From NCBI GenBank assembly GCA_007125435.1, contig SLDF01000083.1:1-9132 (forward strand): 9,132 nucleotides of DNA, written 5' to 3'. Origin of the DNA: Saprospiraceae bacterium (GTDB taxonomy: Bacteria; Bacteroidota; Bacteroidia; Chitinophagales; Saprospiraceae). A model generated the notes under the pieces. That model worked only from the letters and a program-made list of their open reading frames with translations, ran no database searches and had not been told where the DNA came from. Shown piece by piece: positions 1 through 6,481 of the stretch (the first letter of the stretch is position 1; every line of letters starts with the position of its first letter). Made by a program: the position numbers and the translations under genes.

Positions 1-959
1 CCTTCCGGAGCCGGGCAAAATGTAAATGTAAAGGCCTCAGAGTAGCCTTCATCTCTTATGAATGTGGTCTCCATGATATCCCGAGCTCTTACTCGCCATG
101 CATATTTGTGATTGGGCTCGAATGGTATATCTCCACCTCCGGCGAAATAATTATATTGAGGTGTAGGAATGTCTTCTACTACATAAAATCGAGCTGCACC
201 ATCTACAAATGGCAATAATGGGTCCTCTTCCTCAAGACCGAGGATGGTCATATCAATGATCTCTAGATCATAGACAATGACTGACCCCGGTGCCTGCTGC
301 ACGGGTGTCCAGTTAAACTGAAGCAGACCAAATTCCTGGCAAAAGGTGTAGGCATTGGCAGGGTAATTTAAGCGGGGTGGCATGGCGTGCAAAACATTGA
401 ATGGATTTGAACAGCCGGTTCCCGGGATCGAAACAACCTGATCTGTACTGAAGTCCAATGCTCTCACGCAAATGGTATAGACACCCTCCGGAATGACACC
501 TGATAATTGTATCTGATCCGGATCAAATCCTATGATCTCCATATTACTTTGATTGAAGGCGCCGTCAAGAGCAGGTATTTCACTGAGTGTAATACTTACC
601 GTTTCAAACGCTCCTATTGAAAAAGGTACAGATGGTTTATAGTCTTCTCTTGTAGCAACACGCTCTCCGGTACTTTTTGTAATCTCCCCGTGGAAATAAA
701 GCTCTTGTGCAGAAGATCCTGTATTCGTAATAGTAAAAATGACCTCGTTCATTTTCTCCTCGTAGCTGGACAAGAATACGGGGTAGGGGGGAGCTATCAT
801 GAAAGAGATGTTGATTGTAGGGGGCTGAGCTGTAACTGTCGAGGTGGAAAATAGCAGTATAGCCGTACAAATAACTGCTGCCATGTGACTGACTCTTGGC
901 ATATAGGTCAGTATGCCGAGGTCAAAGTGGAGTGGAGCCAATGATTTAATCTTTTTCAT
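1..959 (-). CDS. Large secreted surface protein, N-terminal 319 residues (partial; Fn3/TANFOR-like)
   Basis: The frame is open from the ATG at 959 to the window edge, so this is only the N-terminal part. It starts 10 nt after the stop of the barrel gene, which suggests translation in the same operon. A hydrophobic export segment (AAVICTAILLFSTSTVTAQ) ends near residue 45. The long stretch before it means that Met20 or Met26 could be the true start. The mature part is beta-rich, with blocks such as EGVYTICVRALD, SIPGTGCSNPF, LNYPANAY, FNWTP and HKYAWRVRARD. From memory, these resemble large Bacteroidota extracellular proteins with TANFOR or fibronectin-III-like repeats, often encoded next to an outer-membrane barrel like its upstream neighbour. 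A structural or adhesive surface role is likely, but no enzyme motif is visible. Any C-terminal sorting domain lies outside the window. Confidence 0.85.
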   Translation of the reverse strand, partial: MKKIKSLAPLHFDLGILTYMPRVSHMAAVICTAILLFSTSTVTAQPPTINISFMIAPPYPVFLSSYEEKMNEVIFTITNTGSSAQELYFHGEITKSTGERVATREDYKPSVPFSIGAFETVSITLSEIPALDGAFNQSNMEIIGFDPDQIQLSGVIPEGVYTICVRALDFSTDQVVSIPGTGCSNPFNVLHAMPPRLNYPANAYTFCQEFGLLQFNWTPVQQAPGSVIVYDLEIIDMTILGLEEEDPLLPFVDGAARFYVVEDIPTPQYNYFAGGGDIPFEPNHKYAWRVRARDIMETTFIRDEGYSEAFTFTFCPAPE

Positions 960-969
960 AGTGATTGTT

Positions 970-2670
970 TTAAAATGATAATTGATATCCGGCATTTATT
1001 CTGATATCGTTAAACTGCTCGCCTGTGCCGCCTATGAATCCGGGCCTGCTGATCCACATGATACCTGCAGAAAAATGTTGCTTTTTAGTGATGGGGATGC
1101 GTGAGTTAAATCTTATGGTCGAATAAAGCCCTGATCTGACAACTTCACTGATGGCTCTAAACAGCGTGCCGGATCCACTCAGGTGAATACCACTTGTCTT
1201 AAACCGCTTTGCTACCATCGAAGTAAGCCCGATACGCTGCTGACCGGACAACTGACTAATAACCTGATGGTATTGAACACCAAAGTTATACGTCCAGCCG
1301 GTCAATAGCTGCATCCACTGGAAGTTGCCTGAGCCACTGGCCATACGCATATCACCAAACTCTGAGGTGAGCGGACTCTGGTCGTCAATGATCTGATAAT
1401 TAACATTTGCCATCGTGCTGTAAAGGATGGTTGCTCCATCTCCCCAGCTGTAATTGGGCTGGAGGAAGATGGTGTGCATTTGATGGATTATCCTGAGTGT
1501 GTCATTGAAAAAATTAGGGTCAAATTGCCCTGAGCTCATACTGTAGTTTTGATAACCGGCTCCGATACCGACGCCACCCTGAGAATTATATTGGACGTTT
1601 AATGAGCCAATCCACCTTTCTGTTTGACTGGATCTTAGCCCGGATAGATCATTGACCTCTCGTCCCACGCTTGCACTGATCAATGTTGTTCGGTTGAAAC
1701 CTGACCAACTGGCATTTACAGTATAGCTTTCCAGATCATTGAGATTGTAGAAAGCGCCCATTGTCTGATAATAGGGGTCTATTCGCCTATATTCCAGACT
1801 CGCATTAAATGTATGGTGTGCGTAGTGCAGTCCGGCACTTATAGCAGTATTAATGCGGGTAGAATACTTTGGTGCAAATAGCTGTTGTAAGAAAGCAAAT
1901 TGATCATCTTCCAGCACATTGTCTTTCCTTACATCTTGGGTGTATGCGCTGGCTGCTGCTTCACCTAGAATAGAAAAGCGTTTGAATAAAGCCTTTCTGA
2001 AATTTATACCCAATGCTAAATTCTCCTCTGGTGTTATGAAAAGAGAGTCTGGCACATTTGGTATAGAACCTTCTTCGTCCCACCCCTTGAATACACTCAG
2101 GTCAATATGATTAGCATCTGTACCGACGCCGACTTTTATAGCATAAGCCCTCCTGCTGAAGGTCGGTCTGATAAATCTAAACCCTTCTAATAAGTCCGGT
2201 GTAAAAGGCAGGGCATCCTGAAGACGACCATACATAGCCGAAAACCTAAACTTCCCGGGATTCATCTCCACACCGGCTCCGAAAAAAGTACGACCGGCCA
2301 GAGTGAACTGATTAAAGCGCATATTTCGATGTCCGGCATGTACCGTTAACCATTTGTACTTTGGACTGATACCAAACCGGTCAAAAGGCAGGGTGTATGC
2401 AAGTTGCCCTCTTGAAAATGAAAATGATAGTGGTATGTCAATATTATAAATCCTCATCGTCGTATTTCCATAAATGGTGTACATTAGTGGTGGAGCTGTT
2501 CCACCTAGCCCTGAATTGGTACCATATGTAAGCGAAGCACCGACAGAACCTCTCATGCTGAATGGTATTTTTTTGTCGTTTGATCCTTCCTCTTGCCCTT
2601 GTATCGAACCCACTTGCCATCCTGCCAGAGCTATAGTAATGACTAACCTCACTATGCACTGACACCTCAT
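970..2670 (-). CDS. Outer-membrane beta-barrel protein
   Basis: Translation from the ATG at 2670 gives 566 residues, beginning with a signal peptide (MRCQCIVRLVITIALAGWQ...) that ends near residue 26. The frame stays open to an ATG at 2802, but the extra 44 residues are rich in Cys and His and would bury the signal peptide, so I prefer 2670. The mature protein shows many alternating amphipathic strands rich in Tyr, Phe, Gly and Asn and ends in GYQLSF, whose terminal Phe is typical of barrels assembled by the Bam machinery. A block at residues 112-150 (AGHRNMRF, FTLAGRTFFGAGVE, NPGKFRFSAMYGRL) looks like a family signature of an uncharacterised Bacteroidota barrel family. It lies between the fibre gene and the large secreted protein, so it may anchor or export one of them. 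Transport substrate unknown. Confidence 0.85.
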   Translation of the reverse strand: MRCQCIVRLVITIALAGWQVGSIQGQEEGSNDKKIPFSMRGSVGASLTYGTNSGLGGTAPPLMYTIYGNTTMRIYNIDIPLSFSFSRGQLAYTLPFDRFGISPKYKWLTVHAGHRNMRFNQFTLAGRTFFGAGVEMNPGKFRFSAMYGRLQDALPFTPDLLEGFRFIRPTFSRRAYAIKVGVGTDANHIDLSVFKGWDEEGSIPNVPDSLFITPEENLALGINFRKALFKRFSILGEAAASAYTQDVRKDNVLEDDQFAFLQQLFAPKYSTRINTAISAGLHYAHHTFNASLEYRRIDPYYQTMGAFYNLNDLESYTVNASWSGFNRTTLISASVGREVNDLSGLRSSQTERWIGSLNVQYNSQGGVGIGAGYQNYSMSSGQFDPNFFNDTLRIIHQMHTIFLQPNYSWGDGATILYSTMANVNYQIIDDQSPLTSEFGDMRMASGSGNFQWMQLLTGWTYNFGVQYHQVISQLSGQQRIGLTSMVAKRFKTSGIHLSGSGTLFRAISEVVRSGLYSTIRFNSRIPITKKQHFSAGIMWISRPGFIGGTGEQFNDIRINAGYQLSF

Positions 2671-2832
2671 ACTTAATATATGCCCATGCCAAAGGACATG
2701 TGACATCTGTAAGATATATGTAGATAGAATCGAGCTTTTCATAATACACCGTTGATGGCACGGTACCATTAGAAGACATTTTTTACGGCAACCTCTATAC
2801 ACCCAAGTCGATGGGGTGCATACTTCTTACTA

Positions 2833-4833
2833 TTAATCTTTCCTGGAAGTCATGCTGTCAAGTGTCTCCTGCATATCATCGATTCTATCAAGAAGAGATT
2901 GGATGATCTCCTGTTGTTCTTGTACAGCCTTAGTCAATACAGGTATTAAATCTGCATACATGACACCCATGTGCTCTAGCTTTCTTGTGACGATTTCACC
3001 ACTTTCTCTATCGACCTCGGTCTCGTGAGTGACAACGACCTCCGGTATACTTTTCAAAAGATCCTGAGCCAAAAAACCAATTTTTGATTGTTGAGATAGC
3101 TTGTCTTTCCACTCAAAGATGACCGGCTTTAGCTGCATGACAGCAGCAAGACCATATGGCGTGTTTCTAATATTATCTTTGAGTTGTCCATCGGAGGTCT
3201 GGATGGTGCCATTTGCAGCCCATACTTCTGACCACCTATATGACCCTGACCCCAAGGATCTGGCATTGTCTTGGGTAGGTCTGAAGTATGTGTTCCAAAA
3301 CGTATATTGTGGTGCCAGACCCTGCACATCTAAGGTCAGTATGAGGTCGCCGCTTAATACACCAAAGGGATTATTGGTGCTACTCGCGCCTATTTGCCAG
3401 TTATTGGTCCTCAAAAAATTGTCATTGCCCGGCAAGAATATGCCATTGCCTTCCACCGGATTTTCTACTCTGAGGCGACCACTACCCGAGCCGGTCGATC
3501 CTATTGTAACATTGCCAAATGAACGATGAATATTACTACCATTTGCAATCCACTTTGAATCTTCGATGGTTGTTGGTTCCCATTGCGCATTATTGGCGGG
3601 AAACCAGGCCAGGACCTGACCTTGAGTAGCCCCCATCTGGTTGAGTTTTTGACTGGTGACTGCGCCATTGGCAATTTTATTAGTGGTCACGCTATTATTT
3701 GCTATAGTTGGATTGGGATAGCTACCGGTGAGGTCTCCTCCGGCCGGTCCCACAGGTGGACCTCCGGCTTCATCATTGGCAGGCTCCCACATATTAGTTT
3801 GACTATTCCATTTTAGTACCTGAGACTCTGCTGGTGCGGTTGCGGATACACTGCGACTTTGAATGCTATTAGCATTCCAGATTGGTTCTTCGTTTTCAGC
3901 AGATATGGTGACATCATCGATAGAGATGCCCTGGCCTGCCGTGTAAGTGCCCGCTGGTCCTTGCTCTCCCTGAGGTCCTTGCTCGCCTTGAGGCCCGGGT
4001 TCACCTTGCGGTCCCTGTTCTCCCTGAGGCCCTTGCTCTCCTTGAGGTCCCTGCTCGCCTTGAGGTCCAGGCTCACCTTGCTGACCAGGTACGCCTTGAG
4101 GCCCGGGTTCACCTTGTGGGCCTTGTTCGCCCTGTGGACCTTCCGGTCCCTGTATATTACCGGCATTGATCCATTCACCATCAGTGAATATCCATAGAGA
4201 CCCATCGATGAGATATGCATCGCCATTTTCTCCCTCAGATGGCAGTTGGTCAGGATCGTCAAGTGAGCCAAGGATATTCAGACCGGCTCCGTCGTTGCCT
4301 CTCTCTCCTTGAGGGCCTGTGAGGTCTTGTGTGACGAAGACTTCGCCATTTGTAAGTAATATGATGAGTTCCCCAGCCTGTCCGGGACTTATGCTTTCTA
4401 TACCGACGCCATCTTCGCCGGGCGTTCCACCGTTAGCGGCATATAAGGCATAGGGCACACTGAGCAGTTCTGCTACACCGACGGTAGTGGTACCGCCTAC
4501 GCCATTTGATTTGGTCACCTCCATGTAGATCGGGCTTATGCTCCAGTCGATGTCTTCAAATGCACCAGCGGTAATTATACCCCTACCTACTTGAAGGTTG
4601 ACCAGACCAAATTCATTTGTTATCACACTATGGCTCTCTGCATAAAGAATGCTGCCTTCCGGCCCTCCTTCTCTGAGCGCAAAGCTGATTTCCATACCCT
4701 GATTCATCTCCGGTCTTCCTTCTGCGTCCCGTATAATAGCCTGATAGTTGAATGCGTCCTGACCTCTCACACTCAGAGTGATCAACATCATGGTCAAAAA
4801 GGCAAAAATTGTGGTTAAGTTTAGTGGTTTCAT
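2833..4833 (-). CDS. Collagen-like, tail-fibre-type surface protein with C-terminal S74 self-cleaving chaperone
   Basis: This 666-residue protein starts 7 nt after the stop of the preceding gene. The signal peptide spans residues 1-24. Residues 25-133 form the N-terminal domain common in secreted Bacteroidota fibre proteins (AFNYQAIIRDAEG, NEFGLVNLQVG, LLSVPYALYA). A short Gly-X-Y run at 173-184 and a main run of 22 triplets at 229-294 form a collagen-like stalk. Residues 363-420 carry the tail-fibre repeat (GGDLTGSYPNPTIANNSVTT). Residues 547-666 match the S74 intramolecular chaperone domain: SDGQLKDNI with Ser547 and Lys552 in the usual dyad positions, then IGFLAQDL, YADLIPVLTKAVQ and a terminal coiled coil. 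In this family the chaperone trimerises the fibre and then cuts itself off before the Ser, here releasing about 120 residues. No T9SS sorting tail is visible. Adhesive fibre is the likely role. Confidence 0.92.
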   Translation of the reverse strand: MKPLNLTTIFAFLTMMLITLSVRGQDAFNYQAIIRDAEGRPEMNQGMEISFALREGGPEGSILYAESHSVITNEFGLVNLQVGRGIITAGAFEDIDWSISPIYMEVTKSNGVGGTTTVGVAELLSVPYALYAANGGTPGEDGVGIESISPGQAGELIILLTNGEVFVTQDLTGPQGERGNDGAGLNILGSLDDPDQLPSEGENGDAYLIDGSLWIFTDGEWINAGNIQGPEGPQGEQGPQGEPGPQGVPGQQGEPGPQGEQGPQGEQGPQGEQGPQGEPGPQGEQGPQGEQGPAGTYTAGQGISIDDVTISAENEEPIWNANSIQSRSVSATAPAESQVLKWNSQTNMWEPANDEAGGPPVGPAGGDLTGSYPNPTIANNSVTTNKIANGAVTSQKLNQMGATQGQVLAWFPANNAQWEPTTIEDSKWIANGSNIHRSFGNVTIGSTGSGSGRLRVENPVEGNGIFLPGNDNFLRTNNWQIGASSTNNPFGVLSGDLILTLDVQGLAPQYTFWNTYFRPTQDNARSLGSGSYRWSEVWAANGTIQTSDGQLKDNIRNTPYGLAAVMQLKPVIFEWKDKLSQQSKIGFLAQDLLKSIPEVVVTHETEVDRESGEIVTRKLEHMGVMYADLIPVLTKAVQEQQEIIQSLLDRIDDMQETLDSMTSRKD
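3952..4149 (-). repeat. Collagen Gly-X-Y coding repeat (22 triplets)
   Basis: The DNA encodes 22 uninterrupted Gly-X-Y triplets, mostly GPQ, GEQ and GEP, as near-identical 9- and 18-bp units. Such arrays are prone to gain or loss of units in multiples of 9 bp without breaking the frame, so stalk length may vary between strains. The same low-complexity DNA produces false open frames on both strands. Confidence 0.95.
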
Positions 4834-4840
4834 AAGGCTA

Positions 4841-5335
4841 TTATTGTTTTATGGTTTTAAAGATTTGAAAGGCATTGGCCTCGTTTTCTATTCTTATAAA
4901 ATACATTCCGGGTATCCAGCGATGCGTATCGACAGTGAGTGAAATGGTCTCGCTAATGCTGGCAGCGTGCCTATATTGCACCCTTCCCAGCATATCCGTT
5001 ATTACGACCTCATATCCACTGGCGATAGAGCCACTTTGATCCTCTATATCGATTTGGAGGATATCTGCAAATGGATTTGGATAGATACGCGACGATAGGT
5101 CTAAGTCTATGCTATGACTATGTGTACCGACATCAAATGACTGATGAAATCCTTGCGTCATCAAAGCATTATTCGTCCTGAATGTCTCGATGACGACCTC
5201 GCCCATTGACGCGCTGACCATACAATCCTCTCCTGCATATTCACTACCATACGATGATATCAGCCACAGATCCTGCTGCCCACTTAGTGGCACCATCATT
5301 ATCAATAAGCTGCATAGTGTCATTATTCCTTTCAT
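4841..5335 (-). CDS. Small secreted protein with T9SS type A C-terminal sorting domain
   Basis: The protein is 164 residues. A signal peptide (MKGIMTLCSLLIMMVPLSGQ) covers residues 1-20. Residues 26-66 have the phrase ending in MGEVVIETF and LMTQGFHQ, a segment often found just before sorting tails in Bacteroidota. The sorting domain starts at residue 84 (IYPNPFADILQI), continues through YEVVITDMLGRVQ and GMYFIRIE, and ends in FQIFKTIKQ. This is the pattern of the Por secretion tail, which directs export through the type IX system and attachment at the cell surface. Little passenger remains (about 60 residues), so the protein is nearly all export signal plus a short domain of unknown role. 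It is first in the four-gene cluster and lies just behind the predicted promoter. Confidence 0.9.
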   Translation of the reverse strand: MKGIMTLCSLLIMMVPLSGQQDLWLISSYGSEYAGEDCMVSASMGEVVIETFRTNNALMTQGFHQSFDVGTHSHSIDLDLSSRIYPNPFADILQIDIEDQSGSIASGYEVVITDMLGRVQYRHAASISETISLTVDTHRWIPGMYFIRIENEANAFQIFKTIKQ

Positions 5336-5357
5336 GATGTCATGTCCTTTATTTTTT

Positions 5358-5388
5358 TAAAAGTACGACCACATGCCTCCACTTCAAA
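5358..5388 (-). promoter_or_regulatory. Bacteroidota-type promoter for the surface operon
   Basis: Read on the minus strand, TTTG (5388-5385) is followed by exactly 19 nt and then TACTTTTA (5365-5358). The phylum consensus is TTTG at -33 and TAnnTTTG at -7 with about 19 nt between, so the only mismatch is the last base. Transcription would begin near 5351, leaving a leader of about 16 nt before the ATG at 5335. An AGGA lies 9 nt before that ATG. Confidence 0.7.
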
Positions 5389-5517
5389 CCCGTGTTTAGA
5401 ATTTGGCGACTTTCAATGAGAATTCGGTACTACCCCTTGTGAATTGTCGTTTCTTCTACCCCGATTTAGTTATATGAGTATGGGTGATTAGGATGGTTCG
5501 GGTTTAAGGTCTGTCTT

Positions 5518-5670
5518 GGGCGTGTCCCTTCGGGCCGGGCTATCCGCTTGTATTCACAGGTCTATCATAGAGTGTCGCTGCTGTTTTGAGTGGCTTCCGT
5601 TCGGTCGCCCCTCCCTCCAGCGCTCCACTAACTATGCCAGACCTGCTCATATCGCTTCTATCCCTCACGC
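5518..5670 (-). repeat. Structured repeat, left copy (candidate RNA or mobile palindromic element)
   Basis: On the minus strand the unit opens with GCGTGAGGGAT and closes with CACGCCC. The GCGTG (5670-5666) can pair with CACGC (5524-5520). Inside are GCGATATGAG (5655-5646) and GAATACAAGCGGATAGCCCG (5555-5536), both identical in the right copy. Between them is a nested hairpin: AGACCTG/CAGGTCT (5639-5645 with 5557-5563), CTATG/CATAG (5632-5636 with 5566-5570), CACT/AGTG (5626-5629 with 5571-5574) and CAGCG/CGCTG (5618-5622 with 5576-5580). The apical part keeps GGGGCGACC and GGAAGCCAC. A small CCCGAAGGG hairpin precedes the end. It resembles repeats I associate with Bacteroidota genomes, but the family name is unconfirmed. 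Confidence 0.75.
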
Positions 5671-5683
5671 AGAAGAGTATTCA

Positions 5684-5718
5684 GCTGCAAGCTACAGGCT
5701 ACAAGCTACAAGCTGTTA
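5684..5718. repeat. Heptamer tandem array, left
   Basis: Five consecutive 7-bp units are readable on plus: GCTGCAA, GCTACAG, GCTACAA, GCTACAA, GCTGTTA. The array sits 13 nt outside the 5' end of the left structured repeat, matching the position of the right heptamer array. Confidence 0.85.
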
Positions 5719-5732
5719 GTTAGATGTATTAT

Positions 5733-5886
5733 GTTTACGCCTCACTCCGGCTGTTTATGCAGACGATCAGCTATCGCCTCCGTTTGCTGTTTACTCTATT
5801 TAATTCGCTGCCGCTCATGTTTAACTCACTATCGTTCGCGTTTAGTTCGCTCTGCTCACGTTTAACTCGCTGCGCTCGCGTTTATC
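5733..5886 (+). repeat. Degenerate tandem units of about 20 bp beginning GTTTA
   Basis: Successive units start at 5733, 5753, 5782, 5789, 5819, 5840, 5860 and 5880. The clearest are GTTTAGTTCGCTCTGCTCAC (5840-5859) and GTTTAACTCGCTGCGCTCGC (5860-5879), with 20-21 bp spacing over the last three. Earlier units are more diverged. The CGCTGCG/CGCTCGC cores make local hairpins possible. Confidence 0.75.
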
Positions 5887-5973
5887 GCAGAGCATCTATT
5901 GGAGATTTTTCTGTAACTTGTTAATGAGAAGTTTTCATCAAAATAGAACTTAAAAGATTACGATCTCCTTCAA

Positions 5974-6066
5974 GCCTAAACAGCGAAGATAGCAGCGCTA
6001 TCGCAGCGTAAACGTCAAGCAAAGGCGCTAGCCGAATGCTTGACATTAAACAGCGAAGCGTAAACA
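5974..6066 (-). repeat. Reverse-oriented GTTTA units with perfect palindromes
   Basis: Read on minus, this stretch contains GTTTACGCTTCGCT, GTTTAATGTCAAGC, GTTTACGCTGCGATAGC and GTTTAGG. These are the same kind of unit as at 5733-5886 but in opposite orientation. It also contains the interrupted palindrome GATAGC-AGC-GCTATC at 5988-6002. Confidence 0.65.
6014..6044. repeat. Inverted repeat / hairpin inside the GTTTA region
   Basis: GTCAAGCA (6014-6021) pairs perfectly with TGCTTGAC (6037-6044), with an inner GGC/GCC pair around GCTA. No T-run follows on either strand, so a simple terminator is unlikely. It more probably belongs to the repeat mosaic. Confidence 0.7.
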
Positions 6067-6100
6067 ACCCGCAACCCGCAACTGACAACCGACAACTGAT
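6066..6100. repeat. Heptamer tandem array, right
   Basis: Five consecutive 7-bp units are readable on plus: AACCCGC, AACCCGC, AACTGAC, AACCGAC, AACTGAT. The array lies 5 nt before the 5' end of the right structured repeat. The sequence differs from the left array but unit length and copy number are the same. Confidence 0.85.
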
Positions 6101-6105
6101 TTACT

Positions 6106-6437
6106 GCGTGAGGGATTGAACCCGTTTTATGCATTGGAAAATCTATTACGACTCCGAATGGCTGCAAAATAAGTCGCTTCGCTTGATTTCGTTCAATCAC
6201 CGTAGGAGCGACTATGGCTCATTCACGAAATCACTTATTTTTTTGCCATTCGTACTCTCATTACGACTTTCCAATACATAAACCGGGTTAGCGATATGAG
6301 TGGCTGACGAATGGCCAGCAGGAACAGCTGAACTGGGGCGACCAGCGGAAGCCACAGTGCAGCTCGTGACTGCCCATGAGACAGTCAGGAATACAAGCGG
6401 ATAGCCCGACGCCGAACGACAGTGAGGGGGCACGCCC
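6106..6437 (+). repeat. Structured repeat, right copy (with internal foldback)
   Basis: The unit opens with GCGTGAGGGAT (6106) and closes with CACGCCC (6437), giving the same terminal GCGTG/CACGC pairing as the left copy. GCGATATGAG (6291-6300) and GAATACAAGCGGATAGCCCG (6389-6408) are identical to the left copy. The nested hairpin between them has different bases: CTGAC/GTCAG (6304-6308 with 6384-6388), ATGG/CCAT (6311-6314 with 6374-6377), AGCTG/CAGCT (6326-6330 with 6360-6364) and ACTG/CAGT (6332-6335 with 6355-6358). The apex keeps GGGGCGACC and GGAAGCCAC. Without its 170-bp insertion the unit is 162 nt, against 153 nt for the left copy. Confidence 0.75.
6120..6289. repeat. 170-bp foldback inside the right structured repeat
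   Basis: The segment begins ACCCG and ends CGGGTT. Its arms pair in series: TTTATG/CATAAA (6126-6131 with 6277-6282), ATTGGAAA/TTTCCAAT (6133-6140 with 6268-6275), CGAATGGC/GCCATTCG (6155-6162 with 6245-6252), AATAAGT/ACTTATT (6168-6174 with 6233-6239) and GATTTCGT/ACGAAATC (6185-6192 with 6225-6232). The left copy reads straight through this point (GGGATAGAAGCGATATGAG), so the foldback is extra there or lost from the left copy. No flanking duplication is clear. Confidence 0.8.
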
Positions 6438-6481
6438 AAAACAAAAATAAATAATCGCTAATCTAAATCATGCAATATGAT

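Larger units (their letters stand above)
5336..6481. other. Gene-free interval made of nested inverted repeats
   Basis: No open frame here resembles a protein. The short ones follow the repeats and lack start context. From left to right it holds the operon promoter (5358-5388), about 130 nt with nothing recognised (5389-5517), a structured repeat on minus (5518-5670), five heptamers (5684-5718), GTTTA units (5733-5886), an 87-nt unique core (5887-5973), reversed GTTTA units (5974-6066), five heptamers (6066-6100) and a structured repeat on plus (6106-6437). The last 44 nt are AT-rich. The order is mirror-symmetric about roughly 5930-5975. Confidence 0.8.

Noticed and set aside
2444..2779. 111-residue open frame on minus overlapping the start of the barrel gene, with a protein-like beginning (MSSNGTVPSTVYYEKLDSIY)
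   Set aside because: It runs out of frame through the signal peptide and first strands of the well-supported barrel, and its second half is basic and low in complexity. The first 40 residues could be a relic, but nothing supports a product.
3813..4271. Open frames of 152 and 112 residues on both strands across the collagen tract
   Set aside because: Their Lys/Arg/Asp-rich or Leu/Arg/Ser-rich repeats are alternative readings of the Gly-X-Y coding repeat.
5516..5924. Two short plus-strand open frames, one starting MGVSLRAGLSACIHRS and one starting MYYVYASLRLFMQ
   Set aside because: They are translations of the structured repeat, heptamers and GTTTA units. They have no ribosome site or protein-like composition.
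5680..6100. CRISPR array
   Set aside because: The repeats are short, degenerate or contiguous 7-bp and 20-bp units without regular unique spacers, and no cas genes are present.
5518..6437. Complete insertion sequence
   Set aside because: The block has inverted ends but contains no transposase frame and no convincing target-site duplication.
6015..6439. Two minus-strand open frames within the right repeat region
   Set aside because: Both follow palindromic repeat sequence and have no family features.
6467..6481. ATCAT-N5-ATGAT inverted repeat just after the hemerythrin gene as a terminator
   Set aside because: The stem is only 5 bp and AT-rich, with no strong T-run directly after it on the minus strand.
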